Source: Stieleria magnilauensis
GTDB taxonomy: Bacteria > Planctomycetota > Planctomycetia > Pirellulales > Pirellulaceae
NCBI GenBank assembly: GCA_007753675.1
Contig: CP036432.1
Location: forward strand, 408,394-472,393
Length of the DNA stretch: 64,000 nt
Direction: 5' to 3'
The position numbers were made by a program, and so were the translations under genes. Position 1 is the first letter of the stretch. Every line of letters starts with the position of its first letter. The notes below the pieces were generated by a model. It was not told where the DNA came from and made no database searches. It saw only the letters and a list, made by a program, of their open reading frames with translations. Below are positions 17,158-26,023 of this stretch, one piece after another.

Positions 17158-18482
17158 CTATCGAACAACGCCAGCAGCGTTTTTCCGAAGATTCCGCCGT
17201 ACCCTTCACCGTGCGGCAATGGCTGACAAGCCTTGGCAGGCGTGGTCTGCCGTATCTCTTGCCGTACTTTTTTGGCAACCGGCAAATTTGTGGTCCGCTC
17301 GACCTTTGCCCGCTCGAATGACTCCTGCATCGCCATCGCGTAGTGCCGGTTTGCGACATCAGGCGAATTTCCGAGCCAGCTAGTCACGTCCTTCGCTGGA
17401 TATTTGGCCAGTAGTTCCGTTTCGCGGGTCGCGCGGAGGTTCTGCATCAGCTTCGGCCAGACTTCCAGGCCGGATTTCGCCACAATTTTTGCGAACGTGG
17501 TGAGAATATTCGCTTCATGGTCATATCGGGTCTGCACGAACTCCGCGTCAGGATCGGCGTGCTGGCGAGCGCGGAGCAAGTGAGGCATCAGTTCTGGGAA
17601 AATCGGACAGGACCTCATAGGGGGAGTCTTGTTGCTCCTGATCGTCATCCGCTCGTTCTCGATGTCGATGTCCGCCCATCGCTGGATTCTCGCTTCATGG
17701 CTTCGCAGGCCACCGTATCGAGCTAGGGCAAGAATGATGCGCCAATCCTCGCAGGGGGCGTTCTGTATGCATTTCTCAATCCATTTAGCGGGGACCATGA
17801 AAAGCCGTTCGTCGTTTCCGCCGACAGCCGATGCTTCTCCCTCGAACGGATTGCGTGAGATAAGTTCGTGCTTGACTGCCGCGCCGAAGAATTGCTTGGT
17901 TCGACCAATGCGCCGTCGAACGGTATTTTTGGCAAGCCCGACCTTGTACTTCTTTCGCTCGTTCCCCTTCGTTTCTAACCACTTGCGGAAGTCTTCTGCA
18001 TCGCCAGCGGTGAACGTGTCGATTCGCTTGTCATCACCGAACCGTCGGCAAATACTCCGCGCGGTGATTTCCAGTTGTTCGATCGTGCCATCTTTGGCGG
18101 AGTGATTCTTGACGTAGTTGTCTGTCCAGTCTTTTATCGTCGGGGCGCTCGTCGCGTGTGCATCGTCGTCTGCCGGTTCGGCGGGTGTCCTTGGGGCCGT
18201 CAAGCCGTGCTTGACCAACTTGGAGTGGAACGTATCAGGAAGGCTTGCCACCCACTCCGCAACGTCCCTGTCCGGTTCCGCACCCAAGACGATGCGGCTT
18301 GCAAGATGGTCGACCTTTGCCGCGATGCCTTCCGCGACCCGTTTATTTTTTTCGCTGCGAGGGAGGTAGATGCTTCGGCGTTTGCCGTTGGCGTCCTGAT
18401 ACTGGATCTCGAACGTGCCGCTCTTTCGTTTGTAAACTGTCGCCACGGTAGTGTCCTTCGAAGTGGTTGTGATGTCCGCCAT
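17139..18482 (-). CDS. Tyrosine recombinase (integrase), attachment core in its 3' end
   Basis: A 447-residue tyrosine site-specific recombinase that catalyses integration and excision of the element. The N-terminal arm-binding part (about 12-60, FEIQYQDANGKRRSIYLPRS) and a SAM-like core-binding domain (about 110-210) precede the catalytic domain. Catalytic boxes: ARYGGLRSHEA (first Arg), NLRATRETEL (box II, with Leu where His is usual, as I recall from planctomycete relatives), WLGNSPDVANRHY (nucleophile Tyr). The last seven codons, including the TGA, are antisense to the tRNA 3' part. In the integrated state the chain stops right after SYPART; across the other attachment site the same frame runs on for 50 codons (see 27354-27503). 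No Shine-Dalgarno precedes the ATG. Confidence 0.92.
   Translation of the reverse strand: MADITTTSKDTTVATVYKRKSGTFEIQYQDANGKRRSIYLPRSEKNKRVAEGIAAKVDHLASRIVLGAEPDRDVAEWVASLPDTFHSKLVKHGLTAPRTPAEPADDDAHATSAPTIKDWTDNYVKNHSAKDGTIEQLEITARSICRRFGDDKRIDTFTAGDAEDFRKWLETKGNERKKYKVGLAKNTVRRRIGRTKQFFGAAVKHELISRNPFEGEASAVGGNDERLFMVPAKWIEKCIQNAPCEDWRIILALARYGGLRSHEARIQRWADIDIENERMTIRSNKTPPMRSCPIFPELMPHLLRARQHADPDAEFVQTRYDHEANILTTFAKIVAKSGLEVWPKLMQNLRATRETELLAKYPAKDVTSWLGNSPDVANRHYAMAMQESFERAKVERTTNLPVAKKVRQEIRQTTPAKACQPLPHGEGYGGIFGKTLLALFDSYPART
17143..17159 (+). repeat. attL core of the tRNA-Gln element
   Basis: GTCCTTGCGGGGTAGCT covers the 3' T-arm strand, acceptor strand and discriminator of tRNA-Gln plus two bases. 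It matches 27505-27521 at 16 of 17 positions. On the minus strand it encodes the recombinase residues SYPAR and part of T. Confidence 0.85.
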
Positions 18483-18555
18483 CGTGACGAATAAGGAGGC
18501 AACGCTTTGCGTGCATCGCCTTTAGGTGGATCAACTGGGGCACTTGGATCAGCTG

Positions 18556-19500
18556 CTAGCGGTCCTCGCTAGACTCCTGTTCTTCTCGCTTCGGTTGTCT
18601 TTGTCCATGCATATTGGGTCCGCGACGAGTACTTTTCACGCCCTCTGGAATAATGAATGAGGGCCTTCCCCGTCGCTCCCCCCATCCGCCAACATCTGAC
18701 AGAAAGTAAGTTGCTTTGTGGCCATTCTCAACTAGCCACTGGGCAAACTGCTTTCCTCTTTCGGTTAGCGAAACTTGGTCCCTGAGGTCGATTCCAAGTA
18801 ATCCGGCGTCTGGCAGTTTTTCGCATAATTCTCCAATTGAGAAACCGCCCTGGCCTCCTGATTCGTCGCGGTTGAAGTACTCGTACTTTATGCCCTTGTC
18901 CAAATATCGATGGCCCCGAACCATTTTGGCATCGTTCTCAAGCATCCAGATTAGAAACTGCTCGGCAGCGTTATCGAGCAAATCGTGAATGATTTGGAAC
19001 TGTGTCTCATCGTCAATACTAGCGACGATTTTCGGCGTGCGTTTGCCAAGTCGTTGGACCGCCTCTTTGAGAAGGGTCGAGGCTGCACCAAGCGATGATT
19101 GCACATTGCCATTGTTATGCATTTGATAAGTAGCCGGTGTGACCCCAGCCAAGTCAGTCGGCAACTTCGGGGCGTTCTCCCTGTCATACACCATGAATGT
19201 TCGATCTCGCCCTAGTGCGCCAATACACAGGCCTAGCTCAAGCAGTACGTTGTCGCGCGGAGATTCAGTGGTTTCTCCCCTCACTGTGATGACGTCATCC
19301 GGTCGGATGACTAGCGCCGCAAAGTCAAAATCATCCAACCTCTCAACGAGCGATTCGAGAGTGCCTCTACTAAGTCCAAAAACGCCTTGCGACCAGATTG
19401 TGACCTCGCAATGGTAGTCCAAGTTTTGCTGTATCGCTTCCGCGACTTCCAGTCCTTCCGATGAGGAACCGATAAACATTGACGGTCGGGGCTTTGACAT
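18556..19500 (-). CDS. TIR-like nucleotide-binding domain protein, candidate defence cargo
   Basis: 314 residues from the ATG at 19500, chosen because GGAG lies six bases upstream and the conserved domain starts at once. Residues 6-150 match the predicted nucleotide-binding TIR-like family (COG4271/PF10137 type): MFIGSSSEGLEVAEAI, FAALVIRPDDV, then RDNVLLELGLCIGALGRDR with the conserved Glu of ELG, and LPTDLAGVT. Such domains occur as effectors in CBASS-like and other abortive-infection systems, where TIR-type domains may degrade NAD+. The C-terminal half (about 165-314) is not a known effector to me; around 265-290 (LTERGKQFAQWLVENG) it reads like a winged-helix or sensor module. No cyclase or Argonaute gene is adjacent. 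Cargo role is inferred from position in the element. Confidence 0.75.
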   Translation of the reverse strand: MSKPRPSMFIGSSSEGLEVAEAIQQNLDYHCEVTIWSQGVFGLSRGTLESLVERLDDFDFAALVIRPDDVITVRGETTESPRDNVLLELGLCIGALGRDRTFMVYDRENAPKLPTDLAGVTPATYQMHNNGNVQSSLGAASTLLKEAVQRLGKRTPKIVASIDDETQFQIIHDLLDNAAEQFLIWMLENDAKMVRGHRYLDKGIKYEYFNRDESGGQGGFSIGELCEKLPDAGLLGIDLRDQVSLTERGKQFAQWLVENGHKATYFLSDVGGWGERRGRPSFIIPEGVKSTRRGPNMHGQRQPKREEQESSEDR

Positions 19501-19541
19501 TATTACTCCATGTTTTGCTTTCGATTTTGGCCTCGGGATTT

Positions 19542-19925
19542 TCAGTTGTATCGAGCCAGCATCGGAGAAGCAACAACCGGACAACCGCCACCGTGCTCGA
19601 TCTCTCTTGCCTGCACGGCTGCCTCTTTCTGCGTGAAGTGACCGACGAAGCAACAGACGCCACCCTCTGCCGTCCAAACGGACCAACGCCGATTGCTTAG
19701 CTTGTCGGCATCGATCGCGACAGACGACGCGCCAGGGCCGACGATTGCCAAGACAGCCTCATTGTCGAAGTCGTCGAAGGCCAGTTGCCGAAGCGCCGTA
19801 TTAAGATCCCGGTGAAGCTCGGGATACGGACTGTGCTTGTCAGGCTCGGAAGTGACATCGACCAAACGATAGCTTGCGGCGTCTCTCTCGATCGTGATAG
19901 TCGAGTCTCTTGTTTCTGTAATCAT
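19542..19925 (-). CDS. Hypothetical 127-aa protein upstream of the TIR-like gene
   Basis: The chain begins MITETRDSTITIERD and ends VVASPMLARYN. I start it at ATG 19925, although the frame is open upstream to 20102 with another ATG at 20066 and neither has a clear ribosome site. The predicted fold is small alpha/beta, acidic in the middle (FDDFDNEAVL), with no recognised motif. It lies 41 bp upstream of the TIR-like gene in the same direction, so it may be co-transcribed and could be a partner or inhibitor. That is only a positional inference. Confidence 0.5.
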   Translation of the reverse strand: MITETRDSTITIERDAASYRLVDVTSEPDKHSPYPELHRDLNTALRQLAFDDFDNEAVLAIVGPGASSVAIDADKLSNRRWSVWTAEGGVCCFVGHFTQKEAAVQAREIEHGGGCPVVASPMLARYN

Positions 19926-20134
19926 GCTTTGGGCTTCTTCGATTCGGTGTTGAGAAAGAACGACAAGCAAAACATTGAAGCGAACCGAGCGAGGCGACGC
20001 ATCCCTGCGCGGCGTCTCTCCCTGTTTTTTGCCGATCTTTTCCCATGTATTTCGCGTTTTAGCCATCGCCAGTCCGACGCAGAAATTAGCAGTCAGAAAC
20101 AAGACTGGTCGGGGCTGATTCGTCGACCACCAAG

Positions 20135-23014
20135 CTATCTCCCTCGGGTCGCGTTTGCCACTGCCTGTGCGGCTGACGGATCATTGCGACGGTTTGCCGG
20201 ATCGGTGTTGCCTGCGGTGTCCTCAGCCGCGCCAGCGGTGCGGCTCGATAGGTCGATCAATTGTTCCAGTAGCGCGTTAGTACGTTCCAACCCTTCGATG
20301 CCAGAAACAAGCTTCAGCAATTCCTGAGGCTTCGCCGTAGCCTTGGACGACAAGGAAGCCTCCGCGCTGTCGCGTCTCTGATCGTCGCCACCGTTCCGGC
20401 GCGATAGCTCAAGCTCGAGCGCCGCAACCGTCCGTGCCGTTTGGCCAAGCGTCGACCGCTCTTGACTCGTCACGCTGCCGTCGCTGCGGAAGCTTCGAAA
20501 CTGCGTTGCAAACGTCTTGTTGAGTCCCTGCGTCGCTTGCTCGATCTCCCCTGCCGGAAATTGGCTTAGATCGCCGAAAAGTTTCTGATTGGCTTCGATT
20601 GCTTTTTGGAACGTCGATGCCTCTTGCTGATCCTTGGCGGTTACTTCGGACTGCATCTTGTCGACCATACGAAACGCGGGGATGCCCATTGCAGGGGCAG
20701 GGCCTGCCGCCTCTCGCTTCTTGAAGTATTTGAGGCGTTGGCCTTGCAAGAACTCTTGCGCGCCGATGATCTGTTGCAAGTCGCCTCCCTCGAATCCGTC
20801 ACGCTCAATCGAGCCATCGAATCCGAAAAATGACGTTATCGGATTCGGTCGGTAGCCATTAGCAAGCAACCGCCCCGATTCGCCGTGCGTGTCCTCGGTC
20901 GCCTTGATTGCCTGGTTGACGATGTCGAGCGATGCTTGCGCCGTCGCCTTGCTTGTCAATTCGAGCGTAGCAAGCTCCCCCGCTGATTCGCCCGATGCGC
21001 TTGCTCTGGCAATGTTCATCGGTGTCGTCGGCTGTACCGATGCCTGTTGCGCGATCAGGTTTGCGGCATAGCTTCCCGCTGCCTTTCCCTTCATTTGTCC
21101 CGTGATGTCTTGCCGGGTTCGCATCACGTCTTGGAATACGCTGCCCCCGCGAAGTAGGTCATCGATGACGCCCTTGAACGTGGCGTCACCAAAAGCCCCC
21201 GCCGACTCCTTGAACTGATCCTGTAGTTTCAGTCGGTGGATAGTCTGCAATCGCGACAGCGGCGTCCCTGGGGCCTTCGTGAAGTCCGCTCCGCTCTTGG
21301 CTTGAAGTGATGCGATTTCCGCCGACAGCTTGCCGACGGTTTCGCTGTCGCCGCTGTCCTTCGCGGCTTTCAGTTCCGACCGCTTCTTTTCGATGATCGC
21401 GGGACGCGCTGCCTGCTCTGCGATCTTGCCGTCGAAAAACTCGTCAAGCTTGCCGACCATTTGTGCGGCAAACGTGCTCGACCGATCGCCCTTGTCGTCG
21501 CCGGTCTTTTGCGATGCTGCGCCCGCGATAGCCATAGCATCGAATGCGCCCACGGCTTCGGCAATCTTCCCGCCATCCGAAGCCAGCGCGCCAGCGGCAA
21601 GCGCTCTCGGCGCTGTCGCGGCGAACTGTCCCAAGTCTGTAACGCCGCTCCCCTTCATGCCCGCGATGACGCCCGACGCGACATTGCGAACGGCGTTTGC
21701 ATCGTCTTGCTGCCCCGATGCCTTGAGCGCACCCGCAACCGCTTTCGCAAACTCGCTGATCGATTCCGGCGATAGCTGATTAAGCTCCGCCGATGTCCGC
21801 ATCACTTCACGGATCACGTCGGGACTGCTGACGCCAGACGAGACGACGACGCCCGCCGCTTCGACCAATTCCTTGACGCCCGCAAGGCCCGTTCCCGTGT
21901 CGCTTGCGATCGTGCGCGGTGCTGCGTCGATCAAGTCTTTCTGAATGCTGGGAGACATCCCGGTGAGGTTCTGAAGCGCTCCGGCTTGGATGGTCGCAAG
22001 GTCGCGGTTAGCGCTCTTGGCATCGGCCCGCAATTGGGCCTGTCGTTCAAGTGACTTGTTGAACTCATCGACCGCGACCCGCGCAGCCTGCGATAGCACC
22101 ATCGTTCCGCCGAGTGCTGCGGTTACTTTCGTCGCGAAGGTGCCCCAAGATTTCGTCGACTGCTTAGCGGCTGCCGTCAGGCTGTTTTGGATCTTCGCGG
22201 CTTCTGCGCCGACCCTTCCGCCGATGCCGTTAAGCGGCGTCATGATTCGCTTCATGGCTGCTTCGCTTACCTTGCCCGCGATCGCCATTTCTCGTTTGAT
22301 GTCGTCGGCTGCTTTCTCCCCTTCGTCGCCAAGCCTGCGGAGACTCGTCAGAGGTCCCTTGAACTCCGCTTCGACCTTGTCGAGCGATTCCTTGAAGCTT
22401 CGCTCGATCGCGTCGGCCTGCCGCTCTCCCTCGGGGCCAAGCTTCCGAAGCTTGGCAATCATGACGTCCATTGACTTCGCGCCTTCGGTGCCAAGGCTTG
22501 CAAGCTCTCGACCGGCTTCGTCGACTGCCTGTTGCGCTGCCGGTCCAAGGTTGCTAATGTTTCGTACGATTGAATCGACGTTGCGACGGTTAGACTTCGC
22601 GGCTGCTGTCATCGCGGCTGCGTCGGCTGTTTTCTTTAGCTTCTGTCGCATGCGCTCAAGCTGTGCTTCAGTCATGTTCGACGTTTTGGCTAGCGCGTCA
22701 ATCGTGTCGTCGATCCGTTCGAACTCCGACCGCGCAAGGCCCGCGTCCTTGGTCATACTTTTGAACTCATCGCGGACAGCCTTCGGCATGCCCGCAAGGT
22801 TGCGTCCTGCCTTCGCGACGGTGTTGTTTAGTTCGGCAACGGTTTTGCCGATGTCGCCGACTGCGGTCGATGCCATCTCTGAAGATCGGCGTGCGTGTTC
22901 GCCGAATGCGCCGATAGACTTAGTCAGCTTGTCTTGAGACTCTTGCGACTTGCGAAACGAATCGACAAGGTCTTTTTCGTCGCCGGTCAATTTCACTACT
23001 ACGTTGTCTGCCAC
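20135..23014 (-). CDS. Phage tail tape-measure-like protein
   Basis: A 959-residue, Ala/Lys/Asp-rich, largely helical chain beginning MADNVVVKLTGDEKDLVDSF. Residues 1-330 are coiled-coil-like with repeated runs (ELASLGTEGAKSM, RKLGPEGERQADAIERSFKE, RRLGDEGEKAADDIKREM) that look like internal repeats. A central segment, about 350-510, has the typical tape-measure pattern GVKELVEAAGVVVSSGVSSP...LAAGALASDGGKIAEA. The C-terminus contains GAAEDTAGNTD. Tape-measure proteins set tail length and help DNA injection in long-tailed phages. At this length a tail near 140 nm would be expected if it works so. It sits 45 bp downstream of the gene at 23060-23566, but no other tail gene is in the element. Confidence 0.7.
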   Translation of the reverse strand: MADNVVVKLTGDEKDLVDSFRKSQESQDKLTKSIGAFGEHARRSSEMASTAVGDIGKTVAELNNTVAKAGRNLAGMPKAVRDEFKSMTKDAGLARSEFERIDDTIDALAKTSNMTEAQLERMRQKLKKTADAAAMTAAAKSNRRNVDSIVRNISNLGPAAQQAVDEAGRELASLGTEGAKSMDVMIAKLRKLGPEGERQADAIERSFKESLDKVEAEFKGPLTSLRRLGDEGEKAADDIKREMAIAGKVSEAAMKRIMTPLNGIGGRVGAEAAKIQNSLTAAAKQSTKSWGTFATKVTAALGGTMVLSQAARVAVDEFNKSLERQAQLRADAKSANRDLATIQAGALQNLTGMSPSIQKDLIDAAPRTIASDTGTGLAGVKELVEAAGVVVSSGVSSPDVIREVMRTSAELNQLSPESISEFAKAVAGALKASGQQDDANAVRNVASGVIAGMKGSGVTDLGQFAATAPRALAAGALASDGGKIAEAVGAFDAMAIAGAASQKTGDDKGDRSSTFAAQMVGKLDEFFDGKIAEQAARPAIIEKKRSELKAAKDSGDSETVGKLSAEIASLQAKSGADFTKAPGTPLSRLQTIHRLKLQDQFKESAGAFGDATFKGVIDDLLRGGSVFQDVMRTRQDITGQMKGKAAGSYAANLIAQQASVQPTTPMNIARASASGESAGELATLELTSKATAQASLDIVNQAIKATEDTHGESGRLLANGYRPNPITSFFGFDGSIERDGFEGGDLQQIIGAQEFLQGQRLKYFKKREAAGPAPAMGIPAFRMVDKMQSEVTAKDQQEASTFQKAIEANQKLFGDLSQFPAGEIEQATQGLNKTFATQFRSFRSDGSVTSQERSTLGQTARTVAALELELSRRNGGDDQRRDSAEASLSSKATAKPQELLKLVSGIEGLERTNALLEQLIDLSSRTAGAAEDTAGNTDPANRRNDPSAAQAVANATRGR

Positions 23015-23059
23015 TGGGGATTCCTGATTTGACGGAGAGGGGAGAGAGTGTGCGTTGCG

Positions 23060-23566
23060 TTATCGTCGAATGTGCTTTTTGATCGACGCCGCGAAAACGC
23101 CGCCGAGTTCTTTGTGTTCGTGCGGCGTCACGCGGCTGAATTCACTCCGCATATCGATCTGGGTATATGCGGATCGACGGCGAAAGCCTTTAGCCTGGGG
23201 ATACGTGACTTTCACCTCACCGATGCCATCGCCATCGGTCAGGATGCTTGAGATAACATCCGTCTTGACGGTCTCGGTCGACCGCTTGGTTTTGCCCGTG
23301 TAGACGAGGGGGTCCGTGTGGCCAAACATCCGAAGCTTTCGAGCGGTGTACGACTTCTTGAAGACGTCGGACGTTCGAGATTCCAGTTCCCCGGCACGCG
23401 GCAAGAATCCTGCCAGTCGGGCGTGCTCTTGGGTGAAGCGACGGTCCTTCATTTTTTCGTGGAAGTGATCGCCGGTTTCCCGGTAGGATGCCGTCACGGC
23501 AAGCCCTACTCTCTCTCTCATTTGCTGGACGGGGTCGCCGCTGAGGGTTGCTTTCGGTCGCGTCAT
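23060..23566 (-). CDS. Phage-type morphogenesis-like protein (168 aa)
   Basis: I start at ATG 23566 (MTRPKATLSGDPVQQMRERV), since the upstream extension is low-complexity. Features are a basic helical N-terminus, the segment RMFGHTDPLVYTGKTKRST (about 78-96), and the C-terminal DMRSEFSRVTPHEHKELGGV. The combination G-H-x-x-P-L-V-x-T/S-G recalls small head-tail or minor tail (gp10/gpG-like) proteins; from memory similar proteins precede tape-measure-like genes in planctomycete elements. Its placement directly before the tape-measure-like gene supports a structural role. It could also be a DNA-binding protein (basic C-terminus KKHIRR). Confidence 0.5.
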   Translation of the reverse strand: MTRPKATLSGDPVQQMRERVGLAVTASYRETGDHFHEKMKDRRFTQEHARLAGFLPRAGELESRTSDVFKKSYTARKLRMFGHTDPLVYTGKTKRSTETVKTDVISSILTDGDGIGEVKVTYPQAKGFRRRSAYTQIDMRSEFSRVTPHEHKELGGVFAASIKKHIRR

Positions 23567-23902
23567 AATGTCTGCCTGCTTGGGGATTAAGTGGCGTGAA
23601 GTGGTCGGGACAGGGTCGATTCTGGACCCCTCCCTTATGGGTGGGGAGTATTGGTGGTGGTGAGGGTGTCGCAAAATGAGACGGCAGCGAGTCCGCCGCG
23701 ATGACTTGCCCCGCGCGCTAGGCCACCCCCCTCAGGAGGACCCGTCGACTTACTGAGAGAATGTGCATCGCATCAATGCAATGCATGTGTTTTGTTCATG
23801 CCTCTTTTTTCACTACTTCACTGCCTCTTTGCCTGACGAGCATCAACAACAACACACCCCCGTATAAATACGGGGGTGGTGTCATTGATGCTCAGTCAGA
23901 GG
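23567..23902. other. Non-coding segment between rep-like and morphogenesis genes
   Basis: 336 bp without a convincing gene. It holds a 22-bp near palindrome TGCATCGCAT-CA-ATGCAATGCA (about 23765-23786) and the large interrupted palindrome at 23838-23893. Position just downstream of the replication ATPase makes an origin or a strong terminator the two likely roles. Confidence 0.5.
23838..23893. repeat. 56-bp interrupted palindrome next to the rep-like gene
   Basis: The outer arms GAGCATCAA (23838-23846) and TTGATGCTC (23885-23893) are perfectly complementary. The inner arms CACCCCCGTAT and ATACGGGGGTG flank the AA loop. The whole could extrude as a cruciform or fold as a long two-part hairpin. 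There is no T-run on either side, so a simple intrinsic terminator is less likely than an origin or recombination structure, but this is unproven. Confidence 0.7.
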
Positions 23903-25687
23903 CTAGCTGGTTGCTGTTATTGCCGCCGATCCCGTTTGTGGTCCAGAGTTGCAGGGGATCGATGCCGCTTGGTCATGGTCAGCATTTAAGAGGTAGGCGT
24001 CGCGTTCCCTACCCGCTCTGATCGTACTTGTCTCGCGGGCCTTCCCGTCGTCAATAAGGGATTGCAATGCTCTTGCTTGACACTCAGACCGAACCCCGAT
24101 CTCGTTCTTGGTTTTGGGTTCGGTTGCTGACAGCTTCCCGAGAAGCTTCTGACACGCTCTGTCAGTCACTTCGATCTTTCGGCCTGCCTTCTTCTCCGCC
24201 GATAGTTCGCGGTCGGCACGCTTGACCTCGGACGGATTAGAAACGTTTGTTTGCCAGTGTCGACCCTCTGACAGAAGCCCTTCGGAAATATCAACACCAT
24301 GAAGGCCGGACTGCCCGGCACTGCCACCGATTGTCAGCCAAAAATGATGCTCGCCCGAAAGGTCGTACGGACGTCTGCGATTGACCAAGAACCATTGCCT
24401 TGCAAATTCCTTGTGCCCTGCCCATGCGAGGTCTGACAACATCGCGGGGCGATGCATGCCGCCGCCCTTCGGATCGATCGATTTTGTGTGATGAACCAAG
24501 AGCATCGTCGCGCCGTGGGACCGACAGACGCTGTTTAGATTCCCAAGCCGCTCGCCCTGGGTCATCATATTTTCAGCGCCGTCTCCCGACAGCGACAGGT
24601 AGACAGGATCGATGAACAGGACATCGGTATCAAACTCGTCAAGCTGGTTGCCAAGCCATTCAAGATTGGAAGCATTGCTGAACCGCACTGTCTCGCTAAT
24701 GACTCGAAGCGAACCCGGCTGAGGCTTGACGTCCCGCGCTTCGAATATCCTGCGGAACAGATCGTCAAGCGTATGGCCTCCCGACTCGCCCGAAAGGAAC
24801 AGGACGTTCGACCGAGTCGTAACATCGAATGTCCCAAGAAAGCGACTACCGGTTGAGAGACTTGCTGCCAAGTCGGCCGCGATTGATGTCTTGAGACACT
24901 TCTCGGGTCCTGCAATGTATCCTGGTTGCCCTCTCGCGAGGATTCCGGTAATCAGCCAGTCGATCGGCTCGGGCTCGCGCGAGAGACGCTCTGCAACGCA
25001 GACGGCAGCCGGAAGCGATCTCGGGACTGGAAGCCTCCCGGTAGCCCGCTCTAGAAGGCGTGAGAACTGACGCTCGTTGCTGTAGTCGTATTGTTCCAGC
25101 ACAGCCGGGATTCCGATGCGCTCAAGTTCACTGCAAACGGATTGCCATGCCTCCATCTGTTTCTCGCTCAAATACTCCGGCATCAGAACACATCCCGCGT
25201 CTACAAGGATCGCGGCAAGACTGCTTGCTGTATCCCTGCTGTACCCTCGGAGATGCGAATGGCTGAAGCTCTTAAGATTGTCGCTGTAGACCGCGACGCG
25301 ATGCCCTTGTTCATGTATCCTGGCACCCTTAGCCAAGTCGGTTGTTACGATCCACGCCTCGCCCGCACTGGGAACGATTGGCTGCTCGCCATCATAGGGA
25401 AGCGCGGTAAGGCAGCCTCTCTCGCCAGGCTTTGGCCAGTCGTACTTTTCCATTGACGAGGAAAACCCCTGGGTCGTTCCGTTCGCCTCACTACCGGGTC
25501 TGAATATCTGGGTTCCGTCACATGCGTCGCCCATCGTTTCTCGCGCAATTGTTGCGTCCATTGTTTCTGCTTTCCTCGTGCTTGCCTGGATTTGTAGGAA
25601 TGTTGCACGCAAGCCCTGTTTCGTACGAATCAGAGCCCGCGCGCGACTTCGAAACTGAGGCAGTCTCGAAGCCTGCTGTCGGTTCAT
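23903..25687 (-). CDS. RepA-like AAA ATPase (replication helicase family)
   Basis: A 594-residue protein. The ATP-binding core spans about 225-430: Walker A-type AGPEKCLKTSIAADL (Leu replaces the Gly usually before Lys), FLSGESGGHT, Walker B LFIDPVYLSLSGDG, and LLVHHTKS with the sensor His. This matches RepA/AAA_25-type hexameric helicases used by plasmids and satellites to start replication. The first 200 residues are poorly conserved to my eye and may be a primase or origin-binding part. The C-terminus (about 520-575, KTKNEIGVRSECQARALQSL) reads as a winged helix. The ATG overlaps the stop of the 88-aa gene upstream (ATGA), so the two are coupled. Confidence 0.8.
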   Translation of the reverse strand: MNRQQASRLPQFRSRARALIRTKQGLRATFLQIQASTRKAETMDATIARETMGDACDGTQIFRPGSEANGTTQGFSSSMEKYDWPKPGERGCLTALPYDGEQPIVPSAGEAWIVTTDLAKGARIHEQGHRVAVYSDNLKSFSHSHLRGYSRDTASSLAAILVDAGCVLMPEYLSEKQMEAWQSVCSELERIGIPAVLEQYDYSNERQFSRLLERATGRLPVPRSLPAAVCVAERLSREPEPIDWLITGILARGQPGYIAGPEKCLKTSIAADLAASLSTGSRFLGTFDVTTRSNVLFLSGESGGHTLDDLFRRIFEARDVKPQPGSLRVISETVRFSNASNLEWLGNQLDEFDTDVLFIDPVYLSLSGDGAENMMTQGERLGNLNSVCRSHGATMLLVHHTKSIDPKGGGMHRPAMLSDLAWAGHKEFARQWFLVNRRRPYDLSGEHHFWLTIGGSAGQSGLHGVDISEGLLSEGRHWQTNVSNPSEVKRADRELSAEKKAGRKIEVTDRACQKLLGKLSATEPKTKNEIGVRSECQARALQSLIDDGKARETSTIRAGRERDAYLLNADHDQAASIPCNSGPQTGSAAITATS

Positions 25688-25950
25688 TCCGCGTCTGAGG
25701 CTGCTGTCGTCTTGGGACTCAGGGGCGATCGTCTGTTGCCAAGCGATATGTCATGCAATTGTGCGTCGACGTACGCTCGCAAGCTGGGCCAGTTTGCCTC
25801 GATTAACAGTTCCTTTTGTCGCAGGCCCTCAAATAGCAGCGCGGTTTCCAGGCCACCCGAAAAGTCTGAGACAGATCCTGCCCATTCGCGTACGTCCTTG
25901 GCATCAAGTAGTGCGGTTCGCGTGCTGGTTCGATTCATGGTCGTTTTCAT
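25684..25950 (-). CDS. Hypothetical 88-aa protein coupled to the rep-like gene
   Basis: The chain runs MKTTMNRTSTRTALLDAKDV to ASDAE. It is mostly helical, with LLFEGLRQKELLIEANW in the middle. There is no recognised motif. Its TGA overlaps the ATG of the RepA-like gene by four bases, the same kind of coupling seen for accessory replication proteins. A second ATG (MNRTS) four codons on is also possible. Confidence 0.55.
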   Translation of the reverse strand: MKTTMNRTSTRTALLDAKDVREWAGSVSDFSGGLETALLFEGLRQKELLIEANWPSLRAYVDAQLHDISLGNRRSPLSPKTTAASDAE

Positions 25951-26023
25951 TCGGTTCTAAAGATTCGTGAAGTAAGTCCCGCCGCCCACATTGACGGCAG
26001 GACAAAAAGGAGAAGTCGCGGCA

